Assembly (NCBI RefSeq): GCF_918797525.1
Contig: NZ_OU963893.1
Location: forward strand, 3,038,001-3,102,000
Source: an unidentified bacterial endosymbiont
GTDB taxonomy: Bacteria > Pseudomonadota > Gammaproteobacteria > Enterobacterales > Enterobacteriaceae
Direction of reading: 5' to 3'
Length of the DNA: 64,000 nucleotides
The notes under the pieces are model-generated. The model was not told where the DNA came from. It searched no databases and saw nothing but the letters and a program-made list of their open reading frames with translations. Of the stretch, positions 9,580 through 19,798 are shown piece after piece (position 1 is the first letter of the stretch; each line of letters starts with the position of its first letter). The position numbers and the translations under genes are program-made.

Positions 9580-9646
9580 AAGCGTTGCTAAACTCCCTAC
9601 TTTGCTGATTTTGTCAGCAAACGATCAAAAGGAGGTGATCCACCCT

Positions 9647-9675
9647 TTGACAAGCAACGCTGTGGTCGATAATAT
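9647..9675 (+). promoter_or_regulatory. Sigma70 promoter of tRNA-Asn
   Basis: Perfect -35 TTGACA, 17-bp spacer, -10 TAATAT, then a GC-rich discriminator (GCGCCCC) typical of stable-RNA promoters under stringent control. The same arrangement precedes the tRNA-Asn at 36067-36142. Confidence 0.85.
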
Positions 9676-9693
9676 GCGCCCCGTTCATACGAT

Positions 9694-9769
9694 TCCTCTG
9701 TAGTTCAGTCGGTAGAACGGCGGACTGTTAATCCGTATGTCACTGGTTCGAGTCCAGTCAGAGGAGCCA
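9694..9769 (+). tRNA. tRNA-Asn (GTT)
   Basis: A 76-nt tRNA gene with acceptor stem TCCTCTG pairing CAGAGGA, D-loop AGTTCAGTCGGTAGA, anticodon GTT in CTGTTAA, T-loop GGTTCGAGTCC and encoded CCA. Identical copies lie at 36067-36142 and 37892-37967. It corresponds to E. coli asnV by its place beside nac and ldtA. Confidence 0.97.
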
Positions 9770-9775
9770 AATTTG

Positions 9776-9806
9776 AAAAGCCTGCTTTTAAAACAGGCTT
9801 TTTGCT
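9776..9806 (+). terminator. Intrinsic terminator of tRNA-Asn
   Basis: AAAAGCCTG stem paired with CAGGCTTTT and followed by TTTGCTTTT, starting 7 nt after the tRNA. It may also serve ldtA from the opposite side. Confidence 0.85.
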
Positions 9807-9881
9807 TTTCTGCGCCCGGGGGAAATTGCCGGTAGCGGTTTCACCAAACCGGCCTGCTGGTCTGGTCTCCCCTACGACACA

Positions 9882-10778
9882 TCATATACCTATCTTCACC
9901 GGCATGCCGGACCGCCTCTCAAGCGCTGACTCTGCCCCCTCGCTCACCAGTTGCGCACGCAACGCAGGGCTAATCGGCAGCGGTACTTTTTGCGTGGCTT
10001 CAAATTCCGCGCGGTTACGCGATAAGGGCTCATGGACCTCCAGCCAGCGGCTACCATCCGGCTCCGTCGTCGTTTTAACCGGCTGATCGACAAACTGAAC
10101 ACGCGTCCCCACCGGTACATTTTCAAACAAGTATTTGATATCGCTATTGCGCAGACGAATGCAGCCCTGGCTGACGCGCAGCCCGATGCCGAAATTCGAG
10201 TTTGTACCGTGAATGGCATACAGTCTGCCAATGTAAATGGCATACAGCCCCATCGGATTATCCGGCCCGGCAGGCACAAATGCCGGCAGGGTTTTTCCCT
10301 CTTTGGCATATTCACGTCGCGTATTCGGCGTCGGTGACCACGTCGGCCCTTCCTGCTTGCGCTCAACGGTGGTGACCCAGTTACGCGGTGTTTCTCGCCC
10401 GGCCTGGCCAATGCCGATGGGCATCACTTCAACGGTATTACCGCCCGGCGGATAGTAGTAAAGTCGCATTTCCGCCACGTTCACCACAACCCCCTCACGC
10501 ACTGTCGGTGGCAGGATAATTTGCTGAGGCACCACCAGTTGGGTTCCGTCCGCAGGCAAAAACGGATCAACACCCGGATTCGCTTCCAGCAGATTACTCA
10601 GCCCCTGCCCGGTTTGGGCAGCGAAAGCTTCAAGCGGCAACGTATTGCCCTCCGGAACGGTAACCATGATGGGCGCGCCAATAAGGCGGCTGCCTTCTGG
10701 CGGGAGCGTGTAGGTCACAGCCAATACGCTGTGGGTGACCGCAGAGAGGGCAAAGGCGAGCATAGATGGACGGATCAT
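9882..10778 (-). CDS. ldtA: L,D-transpeptidase LdtA (ErfK)
   Basis: A 298-residue exported protein. The start at ATG 10778 gives a signal peptide ([20 protein letters not shown]) before the mature [12 protein letters not shown]; a longer frame adds 15 unlikely residues. A LysM-like segment (about residues 38-85) precedes the YkuD catalytic domain, whose signature HGTN...SQGCIRL contains the active-site Cys. LdtA attaches Braun lipoprotein to meso-diaminopimelate in peptidoglycan. It matches E. coli ErfK throughout and keeps the E. coli place next to tRNA-Asn and nac, though here the cobalamin genes are absent and a fimbrial operon follows. Confidence 0.93.
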   Translation of the reverse strand: MIRPSMLAFALSAVTHSVLAVTYTLPPEGSRLIGAPIMVTVPEGNTLPLEAFAAQTGQGLSNLLEANPGVDPFLPADGTQLVVPQQIILPPTVREGVVVNVAEMRLYYYPPGGNTVEVMPIGIGQAGRETPRNWVTTVERKQEGPTWSPTPNTRREYAKEGKTLPAFVPAGPDNPMGLYAIYIGRLYAIHGTNSNFGIGLRVSQGCIRLRNSDIKYLFENVPVGTRVQFVDQPVKTTTEPDGSRWLEVHEPLSRNRAEFEATQKVPLPISPALRAQLVSEGAESALERRSGMPVKIGI

Positions 10779-11132
10779 AATTGCCCTGATTTTAGACAGA
10801 TACACTCCATAACTATAACGCACTCAGAGAATTCGTTAAGGGGTATCTGGTAAAATGACACTTATGAAAAGTGAGCGGTTTTCAGATGCGCATGATAAAA
10901 TTTTTTATCCACAGCGTTTACCCCCCCAAAACGCATTCATGCTGCGTATTTTTTAAGAACCTCTTATCCCACTTTTTAGAAAAACATCATTTATTGACCC
11001 GGCTGAAAAACATATACTCAAAATTATAGAATGTCGACTGCCATTTTATTTAGCAATAAAAGAGTTTCCGATACATATATTTACTCTCCAGCAGGATGTT
11101 GGATAGCCGCATTATATACAGGGAATCACAAC
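10779..11132. other. AT-rich divergent promoter region of ldtA and fimbrial operon
   Basis: About 350 bp, strongly AT-rich, with no gene. It contains an early in-frame extension of the chaperone frame (from 11031) that I regard as untranslated, because family homology and the signal peptide begin at GTG 11133. Confidence 0.5.
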
Positions 11133-11840
11133 GTGACCTACAAATTAAGCCTTTGCGCTCTTTCTTTAGCATGTCTGGCTCCGCTGTGCCACGCCAATAT
11201 GTCCGTTTACCCCATGTCGGTTGATATTAACGACCAGGGAGAAGGAAGTGTTCGCGTAATATCTCGTACCAATGAAGTACAATATATTAAAACAACGATC
11301 CTTCGCATCAGTGGCACCAGTACTGCACAAGAAAGAGAAACCGAAATCAAAACCGGTGATCCAACCGCAATCGTTGTTATGCCGCCAAAATTCGCGCTGC
11401 CTGCCGGTGCCACGAAGATGATAAGACTGGTCGCGATGGAGCCAGTACAAGAAGAGACAACCTATCGCGTAAAGTTCGAAGCGGTACCACAGCTTGATGA
11501 CCCGCTTGCAGGGGCGCAACAGACAAAATCGCAATTAATCATAAATCTTATCTGGGGCGTCCTGGTCAGTGTTCCACCCGAGCACCCGCAATTAAAAATG
11601 AGCTTGCTTCCCAATGGGAAAATTACCAACACCGGTAACCAGCGCTTTAAACTACTAAAAGTCGGATTGTGTAAAAATTCACAACCTAATAAAGAATGTG
11701 TATGGCAGGATGTCGGAAATAATATTTACCCGCGTGCCAGTTATACGCCTAAAAATATATTGAACTACGAAAGAGTCGTTGTTCAATATTGGAACTGGAT
11801 TGATAAGACAAAGCATTCTCAGGACTTCTCAATTCATTGA
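11133..11840 (+). CDS. CS1-type fimbrial periplasmic chaperone
   Basis: A 235-residue protein: signal peptide (LSLCALSLACLAPLCHA) then an alternate chaperone/usher (alpha-fimbria) chaperone domain, of the family of CooB and CfaA. The start is placed at GTG 11133 with AGGGA upstream, which puts the signal peptide at the N terminus and matches the family length. It would hold pilin subunits in the periplasm and pass them to the usher. It is the first gene of the four-gene order chaperone, major pilin, usher, tip typical of class 5 fimbriae of enterotoxigenic E. coli. Confidence 0.85.
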   Translation: MTYKLSLCALSLACLAPLCHANMSVYPMSVDINDQGEGSVRVISRTNEVQYIKTTILRISGTSTAQERETEIKTGDPTAIVVMPPKFALPAGATKMIRLVAMEPVQEETTYRVKFEAVPQLDDPLAGAQQTKSQLIINLIWGVLVSVPPEHPQLKMSLLPNGKITNTGNQRFKLLKVGLCKNSQPNKECVWQDVGNNIYPRASYTPKNILNYERVVVQYWNWIDKTKHSQDFSIH

Positions 11841-11869
11841 ACATTCGTTTTTTACATGGAATAAAGTAA

Positions 11870-12382
11870 ATGAAATCAGTAATTTCTAAATCCCTGGTTG
11901 CACTGGCAATGGTTTCTGTCATGGGGCCTGCAATGGCAGTCCAGAAAGATATTACCGTGACCGCAAACGTTGATGCGGCGCTGGATATGACTCAGGTAGA
12001 TAACTCAGCGCTGCCGAAAAGCGTTGATATGCAGTATATCCCAGGCACCGGCCTGATCCCTTACCAGTTGCAGACCAAAATCTGGGCAAACGATGCCACT
12101 AAAGACGTCATGATGCAGCTGACCAGCGATGCCGTACTGGTAAACAGCCTGGGCGGTGACACCGTTCCGATGACCGTTTCCTGGGGCGGCGAAGCTCTGT
12201 CCACTACTGCTGTAACGTTGAAAGCAAACGAACTGTTCCCGGACCCGACAACAGCATTGAAGACCGGCTCTATGGCCAAAACCCTGCAAATTGCCCAAGC
12301 CACCCAGGAAACGCTGGCGACAGGCACCTATCAGGGCGTGGTTAGCCTTTATCTGTATCAGAATACTGGCACAAATCCGTAA
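11870..12382 (+). CDS. CS1-type major fimbrial subunit
   Basis: A 170-residue pilin with signal peptide ending AMA and mature start VQKDITVTANVDAALDM. This resembles CfaB/CooA (VEKNITVTASVDPVIDL), and the family motif VSWGGEALSTTA follows near residue 103. The family's N-terminal strand is donated to the neighbouring subunit in the fibre. It lies 29 nt after the chaperone gene and is followed by an intrinsic terminator before the usher, the usual way of keeping the major subunit in excess. Confidence 0.9.
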   Translation: MKSVISKSLVALAMVSVMGPAMAVQKDITVTANVDAALDMTQVDNSALPKSVDMQYIPGTGLIPYQLQTKIWANDATKDVMMQLTSDAVLVNSLGGDTVPMTVSWGGEALSTTAVTLKANELFPDPTTALKTGSMAKTLQIAQATQETLATGTYQGVVSLYLYQNTGTNP

Positions 12383-12401
12383 CGATGTTGCAATAAATCA
12401 G

Positions 12402-12436
12402 ATGAACCGAAGACATCTCTCCGGTTCATTTTTTAT
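12402..12436 (+). terminator. Terminator/attenuator after major pilin gene
   Basis: ATGAACCG paired with CGGTTCAT (loop about 12 nt) and a following run of T. Placed inside the operon between pilin and usher genes, it should lower usher and tip expression relative to pilin. Confidence 0.75.
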
Positions 12437-12459
12437 ACTTCAAGGATGATCTTTGCGTA

Positions 12460-15150
12460 ATGAAGAAAACACTTCCTGGTCTATTAATCTTGTCCCTACT
12501 CAATGGTGCTAATGCGCGGACGGACGCTATACCACCAGGATTTGAAGCGATTGTGCTGGGCCAGCAGGAGTACATTGACGTCTATCTTGCGGGGCATAAT
12601 CTGGGTAAGTTTTACGCTACCGTGAACCTTGATACCGTTAAGTTTGAACAACCGCAAAAGATCGTTACGGCGATGGCGCTGGGTAATGACCCGGACCGGA
12701 TCAAGACAGTTACGGCCAAACTCAGCCAGCCGCTTGAACGTCACGGTGAACTCGCCTGTTCGGCGATAAACAACAGTGTCGGTTGCGGTTATCTTGCGAC
12801 CAAAGACGTCGCACTGATCTATAACGATGAGCAGAATGCGGTCACCCTCTTTTTGAATAAAGCGTGGTATCCCGACAATGCCCAAAGCACCCTCTACCTG
12901 AACGCCAGCCGGGACGACAATATCGTCAACGCCTTTATCCACCAGCAAGATCTTAACGTCGCCATTCAGGATGAATTCAAATCAGCTTATCTTCAGGGGA
13001 CAGGCGCATTAGGCATTACCGACAACAGCTACATCGGGGGCTACTGGAGCCTGAACGGCAACGAGAGCGACGGTGAAACCACTACCGACGCTGACGTCAG
13101 CGAGCTGTACTATCGCTATGACCTTTTCAGCCGCTTTTATGTTCAGGGTGGGCGTATGGACAGCCGCAGCCTGTTTAATCTTGACGGCGGTAACTTCACC
13201 TTCTCTTTCTTGCCGCTTGACGCTTTTGACGGCGTTCGCGCGGGCTCGACCCTGAGCTACCTCAACCGTGAACAGGCAGGCCAGGGCACGCCGGTAAACG
13301 TACTGCTTTCCCGCAGTTCCCGCGTAGATGCCTATCGCGATAACCAGTTGCTGGGTTCGTTTTATTTGAACGGTGGCAATCAGTCGCTGGATACCGCTTC
13401 ATTCCCGTCAGGGAGCTATACCCTGCAGCTGAAAATTTATGAAAGCAACCAGCTTGCCCGCACAGACGTGGTTCCCTTTACCAAAACAGGGAGCCTGACC
13501 GACGGCCATACTCAGTGGTTCCTTCAGGCGGGAAAACTGGCGGATGACTCCAGTTCATCAACCGACTACAGCGATGACGGTGCAACCTCCGCACAGGCGG
13601 GTCTGCGCATACCGCTCACAGCACAGAGCGAGATGATGCTCGGCGTTGCCTCGGTAGACGACAATGTTTCCGGGGAAATCAGCGGCCATATCACGCCCAC
13701 TCTGGGTGCCTTCGGTGATATGGATCTGCAAAACGGCTTTTTCTATAACGACCAGGGCGGGCGCGGCAATATGCAGCAACTGAACTGGCACGCTGAAAAT
13801 TTTCCTGCGCTGAGCTTCTACCGCAAAGATACCAGCGGCGGCCAGTGTTCAGGCGAGAACGACGCTGAGGACTACGATCTTACCTGTTTTGAAAGCATCA
13901 ACGCGGGCCTGACGCAGACTATTTTAAGCTGGAGCCTTTCATTAAACTGGAACCGTACCCGCAACCATGCGGACTACCGCAGCCGCTGGGATAACGACGA
14001 AGCGTTCGACGACAACTATTTCAGCCAGACAAGCGCCAATTCCACCTCCGATAGCGTACAGCTCAGCGCCTCGCGCGCTTTCAGCCTGACGAACTGGATG
14101 ATGAACACTAACCTTGGCATCTTCACCCGTAATGAAAGCGGCGACAACGATAAGGGTGCGTATCTGATGTTCAGCTTCAGCGAAATACCGCACCAGGACA
14201 ATAATGCTCGCAGCCGAAGCACCACTCTCAGCACCGATTACCGGACCAGCAAGCACAGCAAGGATCAGACATCCTGGAACCTGTCCCGCACCTGGTATGA
14301 TGATAACGTGAACCACAAAGAAATGGGCATTAGCCTGGGCGGGCTCAATACCGATACCCTTGATAGCGGCGTTAACGGCCGTATCGATGGCCTTTACGGC
14401 AACCTTAGCGCCAACCTGACCGACAGTTACGCTACCCAGGAACACGATCATAATACCGCCTTTACCGGCAGCTATAGCTCCACTCTCGCCGTCAGCCGCC
14501 ACGGGGTTCAGGTTGGTCGCGCGGGGAATGGCGACCCGTCGGCAGCCGTTCTGATCGACGTGAAAAAAATGGACGATGATACCGCCGATGCACTGTCAGT
14601 AGATGCCTCTACCAACGGCAACAGGGCCAGCCTGACCGGCGATGAATCAGTCCTGTTCCCTTATACCGGTTATGAAATGGGTTACGTCGACGTTAACGAC
14701 AGTACGCGTAAACACCAGACCGGTACGACTAACGTGATTATGGGTTCTGGCAAACAGAGCCTGATGCTGCTGCCGGGTAAACTGCGCTATCGCGAGGTTT
14801 CTGCCACCTTTAACTACAACTACATTGGCCGACTGCTGCTGCCGGACGCCCTGAAGCACTCTCCGCTCATTGGGCTAAACAGCGCGATGCTGCTTATGGC
14901 GGATGACGGCGGGTTTACGCTGGAAATGCAAGGCTCATCGCGCGATCTCTACGTGCTGGCCGGGAACACCTTCCTGAAATGCCCACTGAAGGTGCTGAAA
15001 AAACGCGTCAGCATGCGCTTTGCCGGGGATATTCAGTGCTCCGTCATTGCTTACAATCAATTGCCAGCGCCCATACAGGTTCAGGCGCAGCTTAAGCAGG
15101 CACAGCGCAAGCAGGCGCTGGAAACCGCACAACGGGAGAGCGAGCAGTGA
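12460..15150 (+). CDS. CS1-type fimbrial outer-membrane usher
   Basis: An 896-residue protein with a short signal peptide (MKKTLPGLLILSLLNGANA). It matches the CooC/CfaC usher family of alternate chaperone/usher systems: a periplasmic N-domain, a central beta-barrel with plug, and C-terminal periplasmic domains (CPLKVLKKR, FAGDIQCS). It would form the secretion pore through which pilin subunits are polymerised outward. The length is usual for this class. It overlaps the tip gene by 4 nt, implying translational coupling. Confidence 0.88.
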   Translation: MKKTLPGLLILSLLNGANARTDAIPPGFEAIVLGQQEYIDVYLAGHNLGKFYATVNLDTVKFEQPQKIVTAMALGNDPDRIKTVTAKLSQPLERHGELACSAINNSVGCGYLATKDVALIYNDEQNAVTLFLNKAWYPDNAQSTLYLNASRDDNIVNAFIHQQDLNVAIQDEFKSAYLQGTGALGITDNSYIGGYWSLNGNESDGETTTDADVSELYYRYDLFSRFYVQGGRMDSRSLFNLDGGNFTFSFLPLDAFDGVRAGSTLSYLNREQAGQGTPVNVLLSRSSRVDAYRDNQLLGSFYLNGGNQSLDTASFPSGSYTLQLKIYESNQLARTDVVPFTKTGSLTDGHTQWFLQAGKLADDSSSSTDYSDDGATSAQAGLRIPLTAQSEMMLGVASVDDNVSGEISGHITPTLGAFGDMDLQNGFFYNDQGGRGNMQQLNWHAENFPALSFYRKDTSGGQCSGENDAEDYDLTCFESINAGLTQTILSWSLSLNWNRTRNHADYRSRWDNDEAFDDNYFSQTSANSTSDSVQLSASRAFSLTNWMMNTNLGIFTRNESGDNDKGAYLMFSFSEIPHQDNNARSRSTTLSTDYRTSKHSKDQTSWNLSRTWYDDNVNHKEMGISLGGLNTDTLDSGVNGRIDGLYGNLSANLTDSYATQEHDHNTAFTGSYSSTLAVSRHGVQVGRAGNGDPSAAVLIDVKKMDDDTADALSVDASTNGNRASLTGDESVLFPYTGYEMGYVDVNDSTRKHQTGTTNVIMGSGKQSLMLLPGKLRYREVSATFNYNYIGRLLLPDALKHSPLIGLNSAMLLMADDGGFTLEMQGSSRDLYVLAGNTFLKCPLKVLKKRVSMRFAGDIQCSVIAYNQLPAPIQVQAQLKQAQRKQALETAQRESEQ

Positions 15151-16259
15151 AAGGAAAAGTTTTTTTGATGATATGCGGGTTGGTATTGAGTAGTGCTGCT
15201 TGCGCGTTTACGCCTGTCGGCCCAACGACACAGACCTCGACTCTTCAGGATTATGAACTTCCTTCTGGTGCCCCTGCTGATGTCTATGTATGGCGGCAGG
15301 ATTACATGGGTTCTTATGGTTGGCCCCAAAGAACGACAAGATATGAATGTGATTTTTCCGATCTTCAGCAGACCTGCACTCATCAAAGTTCAGCCACAAC
15401 AATCACTGTCATGTTAAAAGAGCAGAGAAGTGGAATGCAGCACCCTATCAACCTGCAGGGGTATATGAAGTCGCTTTATTATGACGTAGCCGATCCTGAG
15501 AACTCAACCGCATCTTGTGGTATCGAAATGAATCTGAATGATGGCAGATACTGGATTTGCGGTAACGTAACCACTAATTCACGAGTGCTGACCGTCTATA
15601 TTCCGCAGAGTGAAATGAATAATCTCCCCATTGGCGGCGTGTGGAAAGGGAAGCTAAAACTCACCGCGAAACCAAACGGGTCAGGCGCTTTTGACTATAA
15701 CGCCGACATCACCCTCAAAGGCAAAGCGCCCGGTAAACAGGATATCTATTTCCCGGAATTCAACGGTGCTAACCCGCTGGTACAGCTTGACCTGCACCCG
15801 ACCGGGTCCGTCACCAGCGACAGCTATGTCGAAGACACCACCTCCCTGGATATGTGCCTGTACGATGGCTTTAACTCCAACAGCGACAGCATGAAGCTGT
15901 CATTTAGAGATGAAGGTAAAACGGCCGCGGCCCGTAAAGACGGCGACTTCTCTCTCTACAATATCGGTACGGGGGGAACGGATGAAGCCCAACGGATCGA
16001 TTACCGCCTGGAGATGTTTGACCCGCACAGCAAATCCTGGAGATCGGTTAAAAACAACCATGCCTTCACGTTGCAGGCGGGGGTAAACGGTCAGGATCAG
16101 GTTCGCCCGGTACGGCTACCGTCTATTATCTATCCTGTTCTTTGCGCTCCGGCACCGCTGAGGCTGATTGTTGATAAATTCCGCGTCACCGACAAAGCTG
16201 CCGGATATTATAAGGGCATCCTGACCGTGGAATTCAGCCCGAGCCTGAACAGCATCTGA
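15147..16259 (+). CDS. CS1-type fimbrial tip adhesin/minor subunit
   Basis: A 370-residue exported protein starting at GTG 15147 within the end of the usher gene. The signal peptide ends SAACA (FLMICGLVLSSAACA). Size, position as last gene, paired Cys residues and the C-terminal pilin-like part (about residues 210-370) fit the CooD/CfaE tip family, which nucleates the fibre and binds receptors. The N-terminal half carries the binding domain in known members and is the part least like them here, so receptor specificity cannot be inferred. Confidence 0.8.
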   Translation: MKGKVFLMICGLVLSSAACAFTPVGPTTQTSTLQDYELPSGAPADVYVWRQDYMGSYGWPQRTTRYECDFSDLQQTCTHQSSATTITVMLKEQRSGMQHPINLQGYMKSLYYDVADPENSTASCGIEMNLNDGRYWICGNVTTNSRVLTVYIPQSEMNNLPIGGVWKGKLKLTAKPNGSGAFDYNADITLKGKAPGKQDIYFPEFNGANPLVQLDLHPTGSVTSDSYVEDTTSLDMCLYDGFNSNSDSMKLSFRDEGKTAAARKDGDFSLYNIGTGGTDEAQRIDYRLEMFDPHSKSWRSVKNNHAFTLQAGVNGQDQVRPVRLPSIIYPVLCAPAPLRLIVDKFRVTDKAAGYYKGILTVEFSPSLNSI

Positions 16260-16279
16260 AACACCGGGCCAGAAACACG

Positions 16280-16306
16280 AAAGCCTGCGGTTAAGCAGGC
16301 TTTCTG
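16280..16306. terminator. Bidirectional terminator after fimbrial operon
   Basis: Perfect 9-bp stem AAAGCCTGC / GCAGGCTTT with a 6-nt loop. It lies between the convergent tip gene and the P-type ATPase gene. Confidence 0.7.
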
Positions 16307-16318
16307 AGGTTAATGCAT

Positions 16319-19012
16319 TCACACAGCAGTTTTTCGCCATTTGCGGGTCAGCGGTTTTTCCACTTCCACAATCAGGAACATCACAAAACCGATCAGGAAC
16401 GTGATAACCCAGTAGCGGAACGGCAGCGCTTCGGTACCAAACAGCATCTGCATAAACGGCGCATAGATAATGAGCAATTGCAGCACCAGCAGCACGCCGC
16501 TCACAATCCAGATCCCCTTATTAGCCAGCAACCCTTTGCTCAGGGAGAAGCCATCCGTCACGCGGCAGTTCAGCATGTAGAACCACTGGGCGGTGACCAG
16601 CATTTGCAGCAGCACGGTACGGATAAACTCCGGAGAGTGACCGCGCGGTTGCATCCAGGCCTCAAGAACGAAGGCGCTGATGGCAATCATCAGGCCGACA
16701 AACGCCACGCGCCAGATGGCGAAACCGTCCATCACATGCAGGTTCGACTTACGCGGAGGCCGGTTCATGATGTTCTTCTCACCCGCTTCAAACGCCAGGC
16801 CGAAGGAGAGCGTTGCCGATGTCGCCATGTTCATCCACAGGATCAATACCGGCGTTAACGGGATCAGGTTGCCCGCTAACAGCGCAATGATGATCAACAA
16901 AGCCTGAGCAATGTTACTGGGGATAATAAACAGAATGGTTTTTTTCAGGTTGTCGTAGACCCGACGTCCCTCATGAACCGCGCTGGCAATAGTGGCAAAG
17001 TTGTCATCCGTTAACACCATATCGGCAGCTTCTTTGGTAACTTCGGTCCCTTTGATCCCCATCGCAATCCCGACGTCCGCACGCTTAAGCGCCGGGGCAT
17101 CGTTCACGCCATCGCCGGTCATTCCGACCACCTCCTGCTTGCTTTGCAGGGCTTGCACCAGACGGAATTTATCTTCCGGACTGGTTCGCGCAAAGATATC
17201 GTATTTTTGCGCCGCTTCGCTCAGTTGATGGTCGTCCATCGCCTCCAGTTCGCGCCCGGTAATAGCGCTTGCGGCATTGCCAATTCCCAGCATCTGCCCA
17301 ATGCTCATCGCCGTTTGCGGGTGGTCCCCAGTTATCATCTTCACGCGAATACCGGCCTGCAGACAGTCGGCAATCGCGGTAATCGCTTCCGGACGCGGCG
17401 GATCCATCATGCCGGCAATCCCAAGCAGTATCACGCCATCCTGTAAGTCCGGGTGATCCAGCTCGCGTTGGCCACTGGCCGCAGGTTTCCATGCCGCAGC
17501 CACCATGCGCAGACCCTCGCGGGCGTACTCTTCAATCTTCCCTTCCCAGTAGGGTTGGTCGAACGGCTGCAGCCCATCATTGCTCTGCTGGAACTCGCAG
17601 AGGCGGAACAGGACGTCCGGCGCGCCGGTAATTAAAATCACCTCTTCATCATCAATACGATACAGGGTCGACATGTATTTATACTGAGAATCGAAAGGGA
17701 TCTTGCTGCGCATTTCGATATCCAGCGCAGGAAGCGGAACTTTCGCCGCCAGCACCTTCAGTGCCCCTTCGGTCGGCCCTCCGGTAATTTTCCACAGCCC
17801 CTGCTCATCCTTCATCAACTGACTGTCATTACAAAGGTCAATCGTTCGCAAGTAGCGCTCAAGCAATGAACCGGGGGTAACGCTGACGGGCGTCGGGTCG
17901 TCAACAGGATGAATCGTGCCCACCGGCTCGTAGCTGTCCCCTTCCACGCGGTAGGTGGTGTCGGCGGTAATCACCGCTTTGACCGTCATCTCATTCATCG
18001 TCAGGGTGCCGGTTTTATCCGAGCAGATAACCGTCATCGCACCCAGCGTTTCAACGGTTGGCAGCTTACGGATAATCGCCTTGCGGCGCGCCATTGCCTG
18101 CACGCCAAGCGACAGAATAATAGAGATAATGGCCGGCAACCCTTCAGGCACCGCCGCTACCGCCAGGCTGATAAGCGACAGCACCAGCTCTGAAACCGGC
18201 ATATCGCGGAACACCAGGCTGAAGACAAACAGCGCCACCATCATCACCAGGATGGTGATAAAAATAGCCTTGCCGAGCTTATCCATTTGTACCATCAGCG
18301 GCGTACGGTGTTTCTCGATGTCCGACATCATCTGATTGATGTGTCCAAGCTCTGTCTCGCCACCGGTTGCCACCACCAGCCCTTTCCCACCGCCGGAGCT
18401 CACCGTCGTTCCTGAGTAGAGCAAGTTATAACGATCGCCTAAGGGTAATTCTCCGGTCAACGCCTCGGTGTTTTTCTCAACAACGGTCGATTCCCCGGTG
18501 AGAATAGCCTCTTCCACGCGAAGGTTGTGCGCTTCAATCACGCGCAGATCGGCGGGGATACGATCCCCGGCACGGATCACGACGATATCCCCAGGCACCA
18601 GCGCCGTGGTGGGAACCGTGATGTGGTTGCCCTGTCTGATGACCACCGCCTCGCTGGAGAGCATATTGCGAATGCTTTGCAGCGACTTTTCTGCATTGCT
18701 CTCCTGCACATGACCAATCAGGGCGTTTATCACCGCGACCCCAAGGATCACGAACATATCAACCCAGTGGCCCATGATCAGCTTGAGCAGCGCGGCGACC
18801 AACAGAACATAGATCAGCACATCGTTAAAATGGGCCAAAAAGCGCAGCCAGGCGGGCTTGCCTGGCTTTTGGGGTAATGCATTTTCGCCATATTGCTCGA
18901 GTCTGGCTGTCGCCTCGGCGCTGCTGAGTCCGTCCACCGTGGAGTGAATATTTGCCAGCGTTTCATCAACGGTTTGTTGATAATACGGACGGTCGGGTTT
19001 TTCTGTTTTCAT
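16319..19012 (-). CDS. P2A-type cation-transporting ATPase
   Basis: An 897-residue P-type ATPase. It has an N-terminal cation ATPase domain (residues about 1-70), the actuator motif LTGES near residue 172, the membrane ion-site motif AVPEGLPA, the phosphorylation site DKTGTLT near residue 334, the hinge [11 protein letters not shown] near residue 605, and a C-terminal six-helix cation ATPase domain. PEGLP is typical of P2A (SERCA-like) pumps, whose substrate is usually Ca2+ or Mn2+, with Na+ or K+ for some relatives. It is not MgtA by its short N terminus. Its downstream neighbour in transcription is the fimbrial terminator; the UspF-like gene lies upstream in the same direction. Confidence 0.85.
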   Translation of the reverse strand: MKTEKPDRPYYQQTVDETLANIHSTVDGLSSAEATARLEQYGENALPQKPGKPAWLRFLAHFNDVLIYVLLVAALLKLIMGHWVDMFVILGVAVINALIGHVQESNAEKSLQSIRNMLSSEAVVIRQGNHITVPTTALVPGDIVVIRAGDRIPADLRVIEAHNLRVEEAILTGESTVVEKNTEALTGELPLGDRYNLLYSGTTVSSGGGKGLVVATGGETELGHINQMMSDIEKHRTPLMVQMDKLGKAIFITILVMMVALFVFSLVFRDMPVSELVLSLISLAVAAVPEGLPAIISIILSLGVQAMARRKAIIRKLPTVETLGAMTVICSDKTGTLTMNEMTVKAVITADTTYRVEGDSYEPVGTIHPVDDPTPVSVTPGSLLERYLRTIDLCNDSQLMKDEQGLWKITGGPTEGALKVLAAKVPLPALDIEMRSKIPFDSQYKYMSTLYRIDDEEVILITGAPDVLFRLCEFQQSNDGLQPFDQPYWEGKIEEYAREGLRMVAAAWKPAASGQRELDHPDLQDGVILLGIAGMMDPPRPEAITAIADCLQAGIRVKMITGDHPQTAMSIGQMLGIGNAASAITGRELEAMDDHQLSEAAQKYDIFARTSPEDKFRLVQALQSKQEVVGMTGDGVNDAPALKRADVGIAMGIKGTEVTKEAADMVLTDDNFATIASAVHEGRRVYDNLKKTILFIIPSNIAQALLIIIALLAGNLIPLTPVLILWMNMATSATLSFGLAFEAGEKNIMNRPPRKSNLHVMDGFAIWRVAFVGLMIAISAFVLEAWMQPRGHSPEFIRTVLLQMLVTAQWFYMLNCRVTDGFSLSKGLLANKGIWIVSGVLLVLQLLIIYAPFMQMLFGTEALPFRYWVITFLIGFVMFLIVEVEKPLTRKWRKTAV

Positions 19013-19059
19013 TGGTTCTTCCTCAGGTTCTTTTCAGAAATCACCTTGTTTACAAGCCA

Positions 19060-19491
19060 TTATCGAATAACGAAAACAGGAACATGAGCATAACGAACAA
19101 TGCTCGCCGCCTCGGAACCTAATAAATGGGTCTGGATATTGGGGTTACGGGAACCGACAATAATCGCTCCGACCGCCAGCTCATCAGCCATTTTGATCAC
19201 TTCATCCCGGATATTGCCACTGCGAATATGGAAATGGATGTGCTCCTGCGGAAGATTAAGCTTTTTAACCAGCGCGTTCATTTTTTCCCTGGCGTTGTTC
19301 ATCATAAATTCATCCATCTTTCGCGCATCCGCAATAAAGCCACGCGTCAGCTCGGCTGAAAATTTTGGCATAACGTGCAGCAGATGGATCTCACCCGATG
19401 CGCTTTGCGCCAGAAATTGAGCATGTTGCAGCGCTTTATCAGCCAGACTTGTCTCGTATACGTCTACGGGAACCAGAATATTTTTGTACAT
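19060..19491 (-). CDS. Universal stress protein, UspF-like
   Basis: A 143-residue UspA-family protein: MYKNILVPVDV at the N terminus and the nucleotide-loop end VGSRNPNIQTHLLGSEA...HVPVFVI. The start is taken at ATG 19491, preceded by AAGGA about 9 nt upstream; a longer frame adds 18 non-family residues. Length and sequence resemble UspF/UspG. It lies 47 bp upstream of the cation ATPase gene on the same strand, so the two may be cotranscribed. Pairs of Usp proteins with transporters are common, but I see no direct evidence of function beyond that. Confidence 0.8.
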   Translation of the reverse strand: MYKNILVPVDVYETSLADKALQHAQFLAQSASGEIHLLHVMPKFSAELTRGFIADARKMDEFMMNNAREKMNALVKKLNLPQEHIHFHIRSGNIRDEVIKMADELAVGAIIVGSRNPNIQTHLLGSEAASIVRYAHVPVFVIR

Positions 19492-19798
19492 ACCGAGCAT
19501 CCTTTTTATAACCAATACAATAGTGAATGAACCAAAAACACGCATTTAAAGCAGGGGATTGCGCTTAACGCCAGTTACGGGAAAAAGTGATGAATGATAT
19601 TAAACGTAGCACATGAATATCATAATCAGTCCTCCTTTGTAAATTTAATGAATTATCATGAGGTTATTTCTTAAGAACGCGCCCTGTTTTGCGCAGATCT
19701 TGCGCCAGACGGCGCCCTACTGATAATTGTAATTAACATTTGTTTTTTCTCAGGCTATGATCATAGTCATGCATCGCTTACGACTCATGGAGGAATGA

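Noticed and set aside
13942..14502. 186-codon minus-strand frame inside the usher gene
   Set aside because: It lies wholly antisense to a well-supported usher gene, and its low-complexity Ala/Val content is a mirror of the sense codons.
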